This document shows positions 49,975-63,297 of a DNA stretch of 64,000 nucleotides, piece after piece (within the stretch, counting starts at the first letter, position 1; each line of letters starts with the position of its first letter). The stretch is from assembly GCF_020921035.1 (NCBI RefSeq), contig NC_063156.1, forward strand, positions 1,488,001 through 1,552,000. The letters run 5' to 3'. The notes beneath the pieces were generated by a model. It was not told where the DNA came from. It worked only from the letters and a program-made list of their open reading frames with translations, and searched no databases. A program made the translations under genes and the position numbers. Origin of the DNA: Rhodamnia argentea. Taxonomy: Eukaryota; Streptophyta; Magnoliopsida; Myrtales; Myrtaceae.

Positions 49975-50618
49975 GGCTGAAAAGTACCAAAAAAATCATA
50001 AACATATTGTATTGGTACCGATTCGGTCTTAAGCCTATTGATTGGGCTAATTTGATGATAAACATTTTCATATTGGTACCAATTTAGTCATTCAGCAAAT
50101 TTAAACTGAAAATTGCTGACGTGGACACCGATCGTCATACGTGACACGGACCATTATAATTTTTAATGAACTCTTTTTCCCTTTCCCTTTTGCCGGTGGC
50201 TAGCAAGCCACTGGCCGCAAGCCATGGCCAACAAGGGCGAGCACCGGAGCCACCCTCGTCAAGCCTCACCCGAGCGAGGGCCGGCCTTACCATATTTGGC
50301 GAGGGGGGCCTCACCGTTGCTCAACCGCGACCGACCCTTGCTTGCTTGGCGAGCCTAGCACAAAGAAAAGGGGAAGGAAAAAAAAGAAAAAAAAGATATT
50401 AAAAATTCATTAAAAAGTTATCTCGTCAACGCCAATTGTGTTACACAGTACAACCGGTGTTTACGTCGCCTATTTTCGGCCTAAATTAGTTGGACGAACC
50501 GAAATAGTACCGATGCTGAAAAGTTCAATAATAAATTGATCCAATTGAAAGATTTATGACTAAATTAATATCAATGCAATAAGATTAAGACTTCTTTTCT
50601 TTATATACTTTTGCCCCC
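49975..50618. mobile_element. M1-family foldback element
   Basis: Left AGTACCAAAAAAATCATAAA then CATATTGTATTGGTACC; right, inverted, AAAAGAAGTCTTAATCTTAT then TGCATTGATATTAAT. The core at 50195-50350 is GC-rich with GGCGAGC and GAGCGAGGG motifs. Confidence 0.65.
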
Positions 50619-50619
50619 A

Positions 50620-53600
50620 AATGGACTTAACAAAGCGCACGGGTGACATCCATTAGGCGATACGACATGATATTCTTTTGAACCTTTTAAAGAGGTGCAT
50701 AGATAGACAAAACAAAGAATCGGGAAGATCTAGGATTCTTGTGGTAAAAGAGGAGATGGGTTGAAGGGGGGGCAGGGGGGGCGTTGGGAAATTAATTTCA
50801 GGATTTGGCCCACCGGGCGGCGCATCACGAGACGGCCCCCCTCCTAACGTGGTCGTGGATTGGGGCGGGGCGGCGATCGGTCCCACGTGCAAAAGCACAG
50901 CCAAGCACACCTCATGTTCCAACTAGGTATGGAAATGAATATATATTGACAAAAACAAAGAAAGATGCTGACCAGATTTTGGCACGAGATCTTCCGTTGG
51001 AAAGATAAGGACGATCCGCAAGGAGAGTCCAAATTTAGTAAGAGGTTTGGCTCAAATCAATAAAAATGGAAAACAGCAATTGTATCGTCTTTTCGATATA
51101 TATTCATATTTGTTTCTACAGATGTATCCTGTCTTATTCAGTGTGCTTTTGTTTTGTGAAAAAACGAATGATTTCGAAAACATTTTTCTAATTGTCGTCG
51201 CTCGCATCGCTTGTAAAAATGAACGAACCAAGGAATATCTACGTTGTCTACGAAAATATTTAAACATAAATCGTTGTCAATAATGAAAATATTTTTAATT
51301 GCTCGATTATTTCAGGTGATAAGAGTATGTTTTAAGAACATATTTTCCAAATCAATCGTTTTTCGTTAAACAAACTGGGCCTTAGGTGATAAGAAGAATT
51401 GGGGGTTTCTTATCGTGGACTAAAACTTTCAGGGTTACTTTTTGGTCGACTGAACCACGTTGAAATTTTTTTTTTCTCCCTTTTCATACGTGTGGATAAT
51501 TACAAAGAAAACATATTCCTTCACGCACTTGGGATCGTTTGATTGTAACAACCTTAAAAAAAAACAAACAAAAAAAAGAAAGAAAGGGGAAAAAGTTGGC
51601 CCGTTCACAATGGGGCTCGTCTTAGGGCGAGGCCCACAATCACATGCACCAGCTGGCTCTCGAAGGGAGAAGATTCACCAACTTGGATTTGCTCTGTTGG
51701 GTTAAGAACAGATGGTTTTTTTAAGTTTCGGCGCGATTGTTCAACTTGATCTTCTAACATTTAGATTGAATACTCTTAAATGTTTTGGATTTGTGCAATT
51801 TGGTTCTCTAAAATCAATATTGTACGATCGAGTCCTCTGACTCTCTCAATAGCTTGTGTGTACCTGTCGTATCGTTTGAAAAATTGGGTGACCTGTTGAG
51901 AACAATATCGCAAGAACGCGTTCCGTACACCGAATTTCGAAAATGATAATATGCTCTTCATCTTTTCAGAAACACTTGAAGAAATTTCACGATTTTGGGC
52001 TTCCTTCGACCGTCGCTTGTTGGTCTTTTCATATTCCCATGGAGTCGAGTTTTTACTTTCGAAAATGTGGAGTTGAAAGTTCACAAAAGAGAAGAAACTT
52101 GCATGGTAAAGTAAGATTTTGTGAGTGTGAAAATAAAAAATTTGAGGGGGGATGAATTGACCCGCTCAAACAGGGCAGGCTTCTTCGTCCCCGCCATAAG
52201 TTTTGTTCAACAAAACAATAACAAGCAGTTTAACGGTCTTTAATGCTGAGAATTAACAATTGTGGAAATTCTAAGATTTTCTCCACCTTTTCCTACTAAT
52301 TATTTCAGTGAAAGATTTTCATTACGTTCTCTCAATTTCACAATATTTTTTTTTATTATTGCATAGAAAATTTCTTTAAAATAACTTAACATAGGCCAAA
52401 TAGCTCCTTGTTGTTTGGAGAAACCCTCCACTTCGACTGGTATTTTTCTTTTCACGATAAATAAACATGAGATAATAATTCCAATCTTTAACTAAAATTT
52501 CAAATAGCTATCACGAATTCAAGTAAATTATATTTCGCCTCTTACTCGGGGAAAGATGATAAAAAAATCCTCAATCATGGTCCTTGCCTTATGCCTTCAA
52601 AGGAAGAATTGGAACTCGTGAATCTCTTTGGAAAGAGGTTGTTCTCTTGGCTGGCCTATGAGGAAATCAAATCCCAAGCATACTCTGCTACTTTCAGGTT
52701 GGTTTCTTAAAAGACCTGCTCTTAGTGCGTCTTGTTAAGGAGCTTTCGTCTTTGTTAATCGAGGTGGTTTAATTCGAGTTGTCAAAAAGGAGCAGTTTTC
52801 ATTGTTTAGGTAGTCCAATTACAGTTTTGCCTAAAATTTTTGCACTTCTATTGCTTTCAAGATCATCATTTGGAGCAGGTTCAATACCCTCGATTGAACG
52901 AGACTCGTCAAATTTAATTGGGTTCCCGTGTAATAGTCACTCTCTGAAGTGGCATCTTTTTTACTTTCAAGTCTGGCTTTTCGACTTGGAGGAGACAGCG
53001 TCAGTTACATGGACAAACCTATCTTGTGCACGTATCCGTGTAGAAGTCGACATACAGGAGGCTCACATGTAGAAAAAAATTCAAAATAGGTGAATTAACA
53101 TGTTAACACATGGGATCCGTTCACCGTCAAATCTAAAATGAGGGCATTGCGTTAGTTACCCCAAGCCAGAAAATGAAAATTTGGCACCAAAGGAAATTCC
53201 AACCGATCGCAACGGCAAAGTGTGTGATGCTGAAAAACTTACGGCGAACATACCGTTCGCTTGGATTAAATTAAATTGGTGTTGAAGATTGTTTAGATTT
53301 TAACGCTTGCTTGATTTGAGCACGGCATGAATAATGAAATCTGGAAATAAACAATATGTATGACTTTGAATCAATACGATCGAATTATATTTATTCAATA
53401 CAGTATTTGTCGATATGAATAGTTAGAAAAGAATACGATAAAGAAAAAAGTATAAATAGAGCAAAAGAAGAGGAGGGGAGTGGGGAAATAAGAATTTTTC
53501 GTTTCGAAAGGCCGGAGGCCTAGATTTAAAGGTATATAATTACTAGAATAAACATCAAGAAAATGATGAATGCTAACGTGAGAAAAAGAAAATAGAATAT

Positions 53601-53698
53601 AGAGAGTGGCAAATAAAATGAGAAAATAATCCATTTCATAAATAGTGGAGGCATGGTGAAGTCCATTAAATACAACAAATGATATTTTATCGCAAAGA
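50620..53698. other. Intergenic repeats, no gene recognised
   Basis: Includes a GC-rich patch (50750-50890) and a GTTTGTTTC-type remnant (51180-51385). Several open frames under 110 codons have no recognisable product. Confidence 0.4.
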
Positions 53699-54342
53699 AT
53701 TAATACCACGAAAAACCCTAAACCGTAACACTTGTGATAAATTTTGGTCAAATTATTTTTTGATTACAAAAAACTTTAAACTACTACACTTGTAATAAAT
53801 TTATCTCAAATTATTTTTTTATCACCAAAAACCCCAAATCGGTACACATATAACAAATTCACCTCAAACCGGTATACTTGTGATAAAGTTACCCGCCGTT
53901 AATTTTTCGTTAAATTTTACCATCAAATTGTCGAGTTGCATGGCACGTGACGGTTAACGAGTGTATCGGTTTGGGGTTTTTACCCTCTATTTGTCACAGA
54001 TGTGTCGGTTTGAATTTTTTTCGTGGTACTAACCCTATTAAACGGAAATTAACGAAAAGTAAATTTGTCACATGTGTACGAGTTTAGGATTTTTAGTAGT
54101 CAAAAAAATTAATTTCTGATAAATTTATCACAAGTGTACGGGTTTGGAATTTTTTGTGATAAAAAAATAGTTTGGGGTAAATTTGTCACATGTGTATCGG
54201 TTTAGAATTTTTTTGCGATAAAAAAAATAGTTTGTGATAAATTTCTCATAATTGTATTAGTTTGAGATTTTTCATGATAAAAAAATAATTTATGATAAAT
54301 TTGTCAAGAGTGTATCGGTTTATTGTTTCTCGTGGTATTAAC
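53699..54342. mobile_element. Inverted-repeat element built of repeated 60-base units
   Basis: Left TTAATACCACGAAAAACCCT; right, inverted, TTAATACCACGAGAAACAAT. Inside, the phrase GATAAATTT(G/A)TCACA with GTGTA(T/C)CGGTTT recurs in both orientations. Confidence 0.75.
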
Positions 54343-54349
54343 TCCGTTG

Positions 54350-56110
54350 CAAAAACCATCTTTTGCTGCTCTCCCTTCAAGCCGTTTTCATGATACCATT
54401 TTGGGATAATCCTACATTGTTTCCGTAAAGCTACATCTATGATCTACCAACGATCAATATATCTTTAAGTGTTGTATTTTTGCAACGATTACGAATGAAG
54501 AAACACCGATGTATGGGGACCAGTTGGATAGGTACATGCTATGGATGATAACCTAAGCTTGGTAAGGAGTTGCAAAATGAAATGATTCAGTAGGCTCAAA
54601 ATTGTTTTGGAGTCGTCGATGCTGCGACATAAATTTACCGTCAGTGAAGTATTACCGTTCATCCCCGAAAGACAATGTTTGGGAGTTAGATATAAACATC
54701 TTACTACAATGCTCGGACAGGAGAGTCTCCAAAAACAGTTGCATAGGGTGCGCATGAAAACACTTCTCTCCGAGAAATCAACTTATGATCAGAAGTTGAT
54801 TTCTCTACTTCTCCTCAAAAGCAGAAGTTGATTTTTCTACTTACGCTCCGGATTGACTTTCGATCAGAAAAATTCGTTTGATAACAGTTGAAAATTTCTA
54901 CTTTTGAAACATTATTAACAAAATCTTCGGCGGCGATGGTCGATGGTGGCGGTGATCGGCGGCGACGGTTGTGGTCGGCGGCCGGCGGTCACAGCAACGG
55001 TGGTCGGCGGAGGCGGGTGTGGTGCAAGAAGTCATTATGGAGCCGAGAAGTAAAAATTTTTTTACTTCTCAAAATTGACCAAAAATCCTGTCAGAAGTGA
55101 AAAATCCTACCATAAGTCAATTTTTTTACTAAACAGATTTCTACTTTGATCGGGTTTTTATCAAATACATTTCTCTGCCGGAAGCTCTGGCGGATGCGCT
55201 TCCGGCGGAGAAATGGAATTTCTAAAGTGTTACCATGCGCGCCCATAGCTTCCATCTCATCGGTTGGGCTAGAGCTGCCTTCACTTTCCGTCTTTGCGCA
55301 ATTGCTCTAAAGGTTTCATTCCTTCTTTTCTCCATACGAACAGGTTCCTCCCTTGTAGGGCAATCTTTGAATTGAATTCGTACTCCCATAGAAACTCTTC
55401 AGTCGGATCTTCCCACTTTCCAATCTCGTCAACACCTAATGTGACCAACCACAATAAGACAGGACCAATCTAACTGTGTTGGAAATCATTCTGAATGAGG
55501 AATCACCCATCTTCTTCAAGTAATTCACGAGACTCCCGTGCAAAGTCCGGCGAATGGGTTTGGGGGATTGAAAGAAAAATTGGGATCTTGTAGTTGTGTG
55601 TGATTTTGGTGGACGTGAATGTCGGATGGTAGGTGAGGAGAATTGATGCATCCAAACGAATATTTTACGGAGAGCCGACAAGGAATTTCATTAATAATTG
55701 GCCGTTTTGACCATTTGGAACAACTATATGAATTTAGTAAATCTCTTTAGGAGGACCCAATGACCATAGATTGAACCTATCCAATTTTTACAGTGCGATG
55801 GTCAGCTATTTATGGATTAGCTCCTTTGACATCTCTTCATCTACAAAGAATTCTGGATGTGATTAAGAACTAACAGATTTTTCAAGTACAATTGTTTTTG
55901 TTGTCCGATCTAGCTTAAATGAAATGTGCTTAAAGTAACTTACTTGCACACTTGCTCTGCTTTATGGGCCACCACTTTGCGATAATCATTAAATTGATCT
56001 CGCCATATGTTGCAATGATGTCGTGAAATCCTCCATGCGCAACATCATTTTCATTGACATAAATGGTATTTTTCATAGATGTTGGCCATTAGAAGGCTCC
56101 TGTCGCTACA
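54350..56110. other. Intergenic DNA
   Basis: No gene recognised. A GGCGGCGGTGG-type GC-rich patch lies at 54920-55020 between A/T-rich segments containing AGAAGTTGATTT in repeated form, again transposon-like. Confidence 0.4.
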
Positions 56111-56182
56111 TAGTGAGAAAAAGAGAGTTTTGTGAATAGTACAATAAGTGAATGTGAAATTTACAGGACTTGTTGTCCCTCG

Positions 56183-56239
56183 CAAGTGGGGAAATTTATC
56201 AAAAAAAGTCATAAACCTATTATAGTTGTGCCAATTCAG

Positions 56240-56285
<46 letters not shown>

Positions 56286-57365
56286 CTAATTCAGTCCTAA
56301 ACGTTTTACAATTGTGTCAATTCGGTCTATCCAGTAAATTTTGGTCAGCCGGTGCCGACGTGGACGTCGGCCGGCCAGCGCCTAATATTTTAATAAGATT
56401 TTTTAATTTATTTTTTATTTTCTTTCTTTTTTTAACCTTCCCCTTCCCTCTCTAGCAACCTAATATTTTAATAAGATTTTTTTTTTTTTTTCTTTCTTTT
56501 TCCCCTTCCCCTTCCCCTTCCATGTTCTACCTCTACCGGATCTCTATGACCATCCCGAGAACAACCAGCAAAGCTCTCGCCAGTCTTGCCATGGTCGGGC
56601 AAGGCCTGAACTCACCGTGGCAGGGTGAGGCCAAGCCTCGCCATGGCTTGAATTCTTTTTTTCCTTAATTGTTAATTGTTGATTCTTGGGTCAACGATTT
56701 GTCTCTTCGTTAGAGTCTTCTGTAATTTGTATGTTCTGATTGTTGTTGATCGTCAAAATTTCATGAAAAGTTGAAAAGAGAAAGAGAGGGAGAGAGATTG
56801 TGATGGGTTGTTGCAAATCTACCGTCGTTTTCGAGAATTTCCATAACCTTAAGTTCATCATGGACGAGCGCCTCGCTAGCACCCTTGTCCTGGAATGCAC
56901 CGCAAAGCCCATGGACGAGTGTGGGGGATCGACCCTTGTCCTCGCCCAGCGACGACAAGGTTGATTCTCGCCTGGCCACGGCAAGGCCGGCGAGAACCTC
57001 ACCGGTCATCCTCCATGATCGTCGCCGGTCATCCTCTATGAACCTTGCTGGTTGTTTACAGTATTGGAAACTCTCATGGGCACGGTAGAACAGGAACGGG
57101 GAAGACGAAGGGGAAGAGGAAAAAAAAAAAAAGAAGAAGAAAGAAAAATAAAACATAAAAAATTCAAAAATACTTTAAAAAAATTATTAAAATATAAGGT
57201 CGCCAATGGCCAAAGATCCACATCAGCGCCTGCCGGCCAAAATTTATCGAATGGACTAAATTGGCACAATTACAAAAGATTTAAGACTGAATCGATACAA
57301 AAAAAATTATAATTAAATTGGTACAATTACAATAGGTTTAGAACTTTTTTTGATAATTTTTCCCC
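56183..57365. mobile_element. Largest M1-family element, 1.18 kb, with an (AT)n microsatellite
   Basis: Left GGGGAAATTTATCAAAAAAA then GTCATAAACCTATTATAGTT; right, inverted, GGGGAAAAATTATCAAAAAA then AGTTCTAAACCTATTGTAAT. The GC-rich core spans about 56560-57050. An (AT)n run fills 56242-56283. Flanking DNA on each side shares a 60-base direct repeat (56125-56181 and 57418-57475). Confidence 0.78.
56242..56283. repeat. (AT)21 microsatellite
   Basis: An uninterrupted AT dinucleotide run within the left arm of the M1 element. Confidence 0.95.
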
Positions 57366-57674
57366 TCGTAACTCGCAAATGTGTTGAAGTAACTGTTCAA
57401 ACTTCAAAACTCGAAACTGAGTTCCGTGAATAGTACAGTAAGCGAGTATGGAATTTATAGGACTTAGTGTCCCTCTTATGCATGCAAAAGTGTTGAACTA
57501 ACTGATCAAAACTCAAAGGGCTCCTTGATTGGACTGTCATAATGCCGCCTCTTCGTGCATTGTATCAAAGCATGCTAGGGGTTTCCTTTCATGTACATTA
57601 CAGTCATCTTAACAGTTCGTGTAGCTTTGACTAAAAGAATCAGTAATTCATTTATGGGATGCTAGACTTTAAAA

Positions 57675-57905
57675 AAAAAAAAAAGAGCAGATCTTCTAAA
57701 TGTGTGGGGAATGCTGAAAGTTTTTCTAGTTGATGATGGTTATGTTGCCCCGTGGGCCGTGTTCATGTTTAATTGGTCATGTGAAAGCCGAAAGGGCGAC
57801 ATCCGGCCGAACATCACGCCTATTCTGTTCCATATTCTTAATCTTAGAGACTCGTGTTTTATCGTGAAGTATCTAACGACGCTCTCGTTAGAAATTTTTC
57901 TTTGA
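57675..57905. repeat. Upstream copy of an HCF106 intron-2 segment
   Basis: AGCAGATCTTCTAAATGTGT and the following 220 bases match 59755-59945 in intron 2 of HCF106, in the same orientation and with moderate divergence. Confidence 0.75.
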
Positions 57906-58500
57906 TGGCATGCGATACTTAAAGCAACAATTGACACATCAGAAATCACCACGAGACACCAAAGACGAACTTTTATGTGAAACTCGCTCGAAGGTGATTT
58001 TTATTTTCGACTTTTGATGTTTTGTAAATTTTGAAGGGCATTTATACTTTGACAATCTTTTTTTTTTTTTTTTTACATAAAACACTTAATATTCAAATAT
58101 GGACCTGAAGATTTTTATATAGTATTTATTTTCAAGATTTTCTAAAATTTTTATAACTAAGTTCTTTTTTTTTTCCCCAACCGGCCCTAAGATGAACTGT
58201 TTGGTTCAGATGAGGATGCTGATTGGGCTCAACACGGATTGATTGTGCTCCGACATGATCTTCGTCCGAAACGGCCTACATTCGACATTTGGGCCTGCAG
58301 ACCAAGAGCAAATGACGAAGGATAATGATCAATGAATCTGGGTAGTCCTTTCTTTGCGGGGATAATGGGTGGCCAAGCGAATTGCAATGTATCCATCCCA
58401 ATCAGGGGGCAGGAGATAACGCCCATGTCCGCAGCTTGAAGCGAGAGCCTTCAAGATTAGTCCGCCAGTGAAGTAATCATCTCGACCGAGGCAAAGAACC

Positions 58501-61500
58501 ATGGTCGTGGCATCACCGATGCCAGCTCCAGCAGCCATTTTCTGTTCGTCGTCTCATTGCTCGAGACCAACCCTTTGTGCCTTATCATCGTCTTCTTCTT
58601 CTTCTTCTTCGTCTGTTGTCTCATGCCCCAGAGCTTCCAAATTCGGTGTCTCCATACCGTTTTCGTCTCCGAGTCTGCGCAAGTTCTCGCCATGGAATGG
58701 GCTGAAGCATCTTGGCATTTCTCTGAGGCCTAAATCTCTGAGAATGGGTGCTTCTATTCAGCCTTTTTTGGTTCTCGCTTTTGATTTACGGCCAATTAAT
58801 ATGAGGTGGGTTCATTCACAATTCTTGAATTAATGGCGATGCAGGTGGGAGGAGCAGGAGTAAAGGCATGGTTGTGTTCGCGTCTCTGTTCGGAGTTGGA
58901 GCTCCTGAAGCTCTGGTTATTGGGGTTGTGGCTCTTTTGGTCTTTGGTCCCAAAGGTCTCGCTGAGGTTAGTTGAACTAAAAGTACAACTTCGGTAGGAA
59001 TTTGCAGCGATGCTAGTTTCACTTTCTTTTAATTTTCTGGGTTGGGTGATTCTTTTTGTTGTAGCTTGAGGAGTTTTAGCAGGCAAAATTTATAGTTTTG
59101 GTGGCAAATTTCGGAGTACGCTGATCTTGGAACTACTTTGTCCAATTGTACCAATTCAGATTGATGATCGAGTTGCTCTTTTCTCAGACCTGCTAGGTCC
59201 TTAGGAAGTTCAAAAGGAAGAAACAGAATCCAACTTTTCGAATGCTGAAAACAGTTAAAAACTTTGGTATGCTTTCATTGTTTAATGGAATGCGATTAAT
59301 TATTACCGCGTCTTGAATACCACTAAAGAATTACATGATCAAGAGCCGTTGCCCTAGAACTATGTTTATCCATGTTGAGCTCCAGTGACTAATGATGTCT
59401 GTTTCAATATGAGTTTACATACATTAGCATAATGGCAATGCCCCATCCGTTTCTCCTTAATAAACAGGGCTTAGAATTGTCTTGATGAACTTCATGTACT
59501 TGGGACATTATTATCTCACAAGAATCTATTTGCCTGATATTGTATGTGGAGAAGGAGGTCTTCAGGTGATGTATTTCTGCAAGCAAGGCTTTTCTTTCTG
59601 GTACATAGCAGTCAACTTATGAATTTGTGTACTAACGAAATAGAAAAGTGAGTAGCAAAGTTATAGTGCAGTGTGATGCAGTGTGTTTAGAGAAACTGGG
59701 CAACTTTGAAGGAACTTATATTAGAATCAGTGATGCATTTATGAGACACCAGATAAAAAGAGTAGATCTTCTAAATGTGTGGGCAATGCTGAAAGTCCAG
59801 CTTCTAGTTGATATAGTCATATTGCCCCGATTTCATGTTCAAACTATCAAGTAAAGGGACAGCATCTGATTGAACATCGTTGCAGTTTCCATATTCTTAG
59901 TCTAAGAAACTTCTGTTGTATTGTGAAGCATCTAATAATGCTCTCTGTATTCCACGGGGTGAAATCACATTAATCCTGTCTTGTGTCACGGATGTATCAT
60001 ATATGATTTAATTTGATTTTTGGTTAAATCCCTCCACCCGTAGTTGTCCTGTTATTATTTCTTAAGTTATAGAATACTTTATGAGGAAATGTCAGATTTT
60101 CAAAAAATCAATGAGACACAGTAGAAGAAAAGTTGGTATTAATGTATTAAAAATTGCTACATTTCCTTTCTATTGCTAACCTGTTTTTCTTTTAGAACTA
60201 TATATGTTAGGTGTTAGAGAAGCAAATAGGTATGACAACACAATTTTCAACGCTTACATGAACAAAGTGCCTTTTGGTGCCATGGTGCTGTAGGCCCAGT
60301 GAAAAGATTTTATTATCTTTTAACTTGTGCAATTATATTTTTCACCTCTTTCATGTTTTATGCTCAGTTTTGGTAATTTATGCTATTGTGAGAGCAGAGG
60401 TGACATTGTAGCACATTTGAAAGAGATTATGCAGTTCTTTTGGGTTTCAGACAATCTAATGACTCATAATGAATGTTTATTCATCTTCTTTCATATTTAA
60501 AGCTAAGAGACCTAAATGCAGGTAGCACGAAATTTGGGGAAGACTTTGCGAGCATTTCAACCCACCATTAGGGAGCTTCAGGTTGGCAAACTATCAAATT
60601 CTTAATTTAACTATGTTTTCAAAGTAATGATGGTGAACAGCTTAATGTTTTCCATATGTAGGAAGTCTCAAGGGAATTCAAGAGCACCCTAGAAAAGGAG
60701 ATCGGTCTTGACGAAAATTCAGAGCAAAACATGCACACTTCAAGCAGGATAAGTGCTTCATCTCCTCCTACGGTCGACCATGGGAAGGAGCAGGAGACGC
60801 TGGTTGACCCTAGTGAGTCTTAAGTATTTCCAGCATCTGAAGTCTTCATTTCATATATCAGATTCTAGATTGTAAGTGCATTCCATACCGGACTGGCCCG
60901 GAATAGGTTTATAAGAGCGAACTGTGTCTCAAAGAACCATGCGGTGTTTGCTGATTTTTTTATTGTTACTTGCTCAATTACGGGGTTTCAAGAAATTCTT
61001 TTATGACAAGTTAGGGTAATGTGAGGATAAAAATATGTACAAGGGAGATATGAAAAAAAAAGGAGTCTTTAGCATTTAGGTCATATTAGTTGGAGCTGTA
61101 TAATAGTAATTAAAATTTCACATTTCAAAGCAGTTTTGACTCTTTATAACTGTTTTCAAGAATGTTGTTCAGCAAGACTTCTATGTTGAGAGCTTGGCAG
61201 AAAAATTTAGCTGGAACTGCATCAGGCTTGCATATATTGGATTTATCAGTATCTCAATATTTGGATGACTGTTGGTTCTCTTTTTAAGAGTATATATTAA
61301 ACATATTGGATTATAATAGAGGTCCTTGAATCGAGCAAGTACACGAAAAATTATTGTAAAAGGATATTAGTAGTGACATGATCATTAGTGAAGCATGAGA
61401 TTGAATAATGCTGCTCTATGAAGTGTACGATCAGAATTTTGTGCCTGTTAAGTAATGTGATGTGCATGGACTCCAATAGACTTTGGACAATTGAGATTGA

Positions 61501-62070
61501 TCAAGTCGGCAGAACTTGATTTCAGCAATAATGAATAGCCTGAGTCTCGATTAACGTTCATGTATAAGGTCGAACAAATTTGACTGCAATGATATAAACT
61601 TCCCATTTGTGGCACCTTGTGGGGAGGTTTGGTATTAGACCACTCTTTGATGTGATGCATCTTCCTTTGTACAAATTGGAAAACCGTATTTTAGGAAGCA
61701 TCAGTCATGCCCTGCAGATTCAGGTTCTTTAATCATAATGTTTATCTAAATTTGTACTCCACTGAAAAATATATGACAATTGCAGTGTGATTTGCGCTAA
61801 TTGCAGATGGCGCTTCTTCCCCCACCAGAGCTTACTCGAGTGAAGAGTACTTGAAGATTACGGAAGAGCAATTGAAAGCATCTGCTGCCCCACAGCAACG
61901 CCAGACAATGTCTTCGGAAGAAAGCAAGCCCGAACCTCAACGTAAGTCTCTCGGTCTCTGTCTCTGTCTCTCTCGATCTCTCAATTTAAACCGGATTTGA
62001 TTATGTTACTGCAGTAGAACAAACTGTAACTTCTGTACCTCCCCCCTCAAAGACTGAGAATGGAACATGA
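58501..62070 (+). CDS. HCF106: HCF106 / TatB-type thylakoid Tat translocase subunit
   Basis: Exons 58501-58747, 58845-58966, 60522-60581, 60662-60812, 61807-61941 and 62015-62070 sum to 771 nt, giving 256 aa with closed phase. Residues 1 to about 85 are a Ser-rich, acid-poor chloroplast transit peptide. Then come FASLFGVGAPEALVIGVVAL and LVFGPKGLAE, the single membrane helix and FGPKGL turn of the TatA/B family (about 94-123). An amphipathic helix follows, VARNLGKTLRAFQPTIRELQ then EVSREFKSTLEKEIG (124-158), with an acidic, flexible stroma-facing tail. HCF106 with TatC forms the receptor for twin-arginine precursors crossing into the thylakoid lumen. The TatB assignment over TatA (Tha4) rests on FQPTIRELQ..SREFKS and length. 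A second in-frame ATG at 58519 is a possible start. Confidence 0.93.
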
Positions 62071-62074
62071 AGAT

Positions 62075-63297
62075 ATGTGAAATCCCGCTTTTTGCGAAGG
62101 TTGAGACAAGGCAGCGGAAAGCCGAAAAGAAACCTAGAGTCCGGCGATAAAGAAGTTTTTCTTAGCTCATTGTTTTAGAGTGCTAGGTAGCCAGTCTATT
62201 GATACCAAGAAGTACTCATAGGTTCAATGTGGAATATGAATGGGGAAATTTTGTTCTTGGGACTATCCCAGGTCTTGATGGGTTGATGTTGTAAGGTTAT
62301 CAATTAGCGCGGTGCAAATTGTAGAGGCAAAGCAGCTTTTATTTCTCCAGAGTCTCCAACCTATGTTGGAGTTGTATATACTGTTCTGAGTTTTCTTGTG
62401 CAGCTCTATTTGGTATTTCATTCAAGTTTCAAATTCATCGGCAGCCTGACGGTATATACTGACTTAGCTCCAAGATCAAATCCATGCGTGCGATTTGACG
62501 GCATTGATGTACCAAGGCCTATCGCAAGAAATTAGAAGGTACTAAGGATACGGTGTTTATTATCGCGTCAAGATAAATTGTCAATTAATCCCGTAAGTAG
62601 GTTTACTTTCCCAGTATCAATCATAAGTTCCATCTCATCTTTCCTTTGTTGAAATTTCCTTCCTAAATCCATACGCATCTCACAACATTTATGGAGGGAA
62701 TTTCATCAGTATTGGGGACAAATCCTGGACAAGCCGCAGTGATGATGCTATGCGGGAATGTAACTTAAGCATAATGCCTAACTACTTCTCAAGAGAACAG
62801 ACTGAAAGCTACTATGAAGGCCATATTAATAGAGTTCACTTCACAACACTCAGAAATCAATAATAATCTCAAATCTAACACAGACTTAACGACACATCAC
62901 ACGAACTTACAGACCCGATATAGACAACATATAATGCATCATAGAGCCACTAGTTGCTAAAAACAAGCAAAGAAAAACTCAAAATCAATCCCTGAGGATC
63001 AATCTTAAACCCAAGTCCAAGCTGCAACTTAAAATCGTCATAGTTTAGGAGGAACTCCGGTGTTCAAATAGCTAAAATCCGGGAGGGGGATCAAAATTCA
63101 TCATGTCCTAAAATCGGAGCGCATCAGACACATGTAAACATCGTCAGATTCGCGGTAAACTGATTCCCCGCGTAGTCCAATGATATTTTCCAAGTGCCCG
63201 ATGCACACCCGATCCTCGAATTGTACGAATTTTGGGTCCCCTGAAGATAGTTTATTGAGATTAGCTACTTAAGCACTGAAGTTTTCCTTCTTTGTTT
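62075..63297. other. 3' regions between convergent HCF106 and BAHD genes
   Basis: About 1.2 kb without coding potential; it should hold both 3' UTRs. HCF106 polyadenylation may fall near 62400-62460. Confidence 0.5.
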
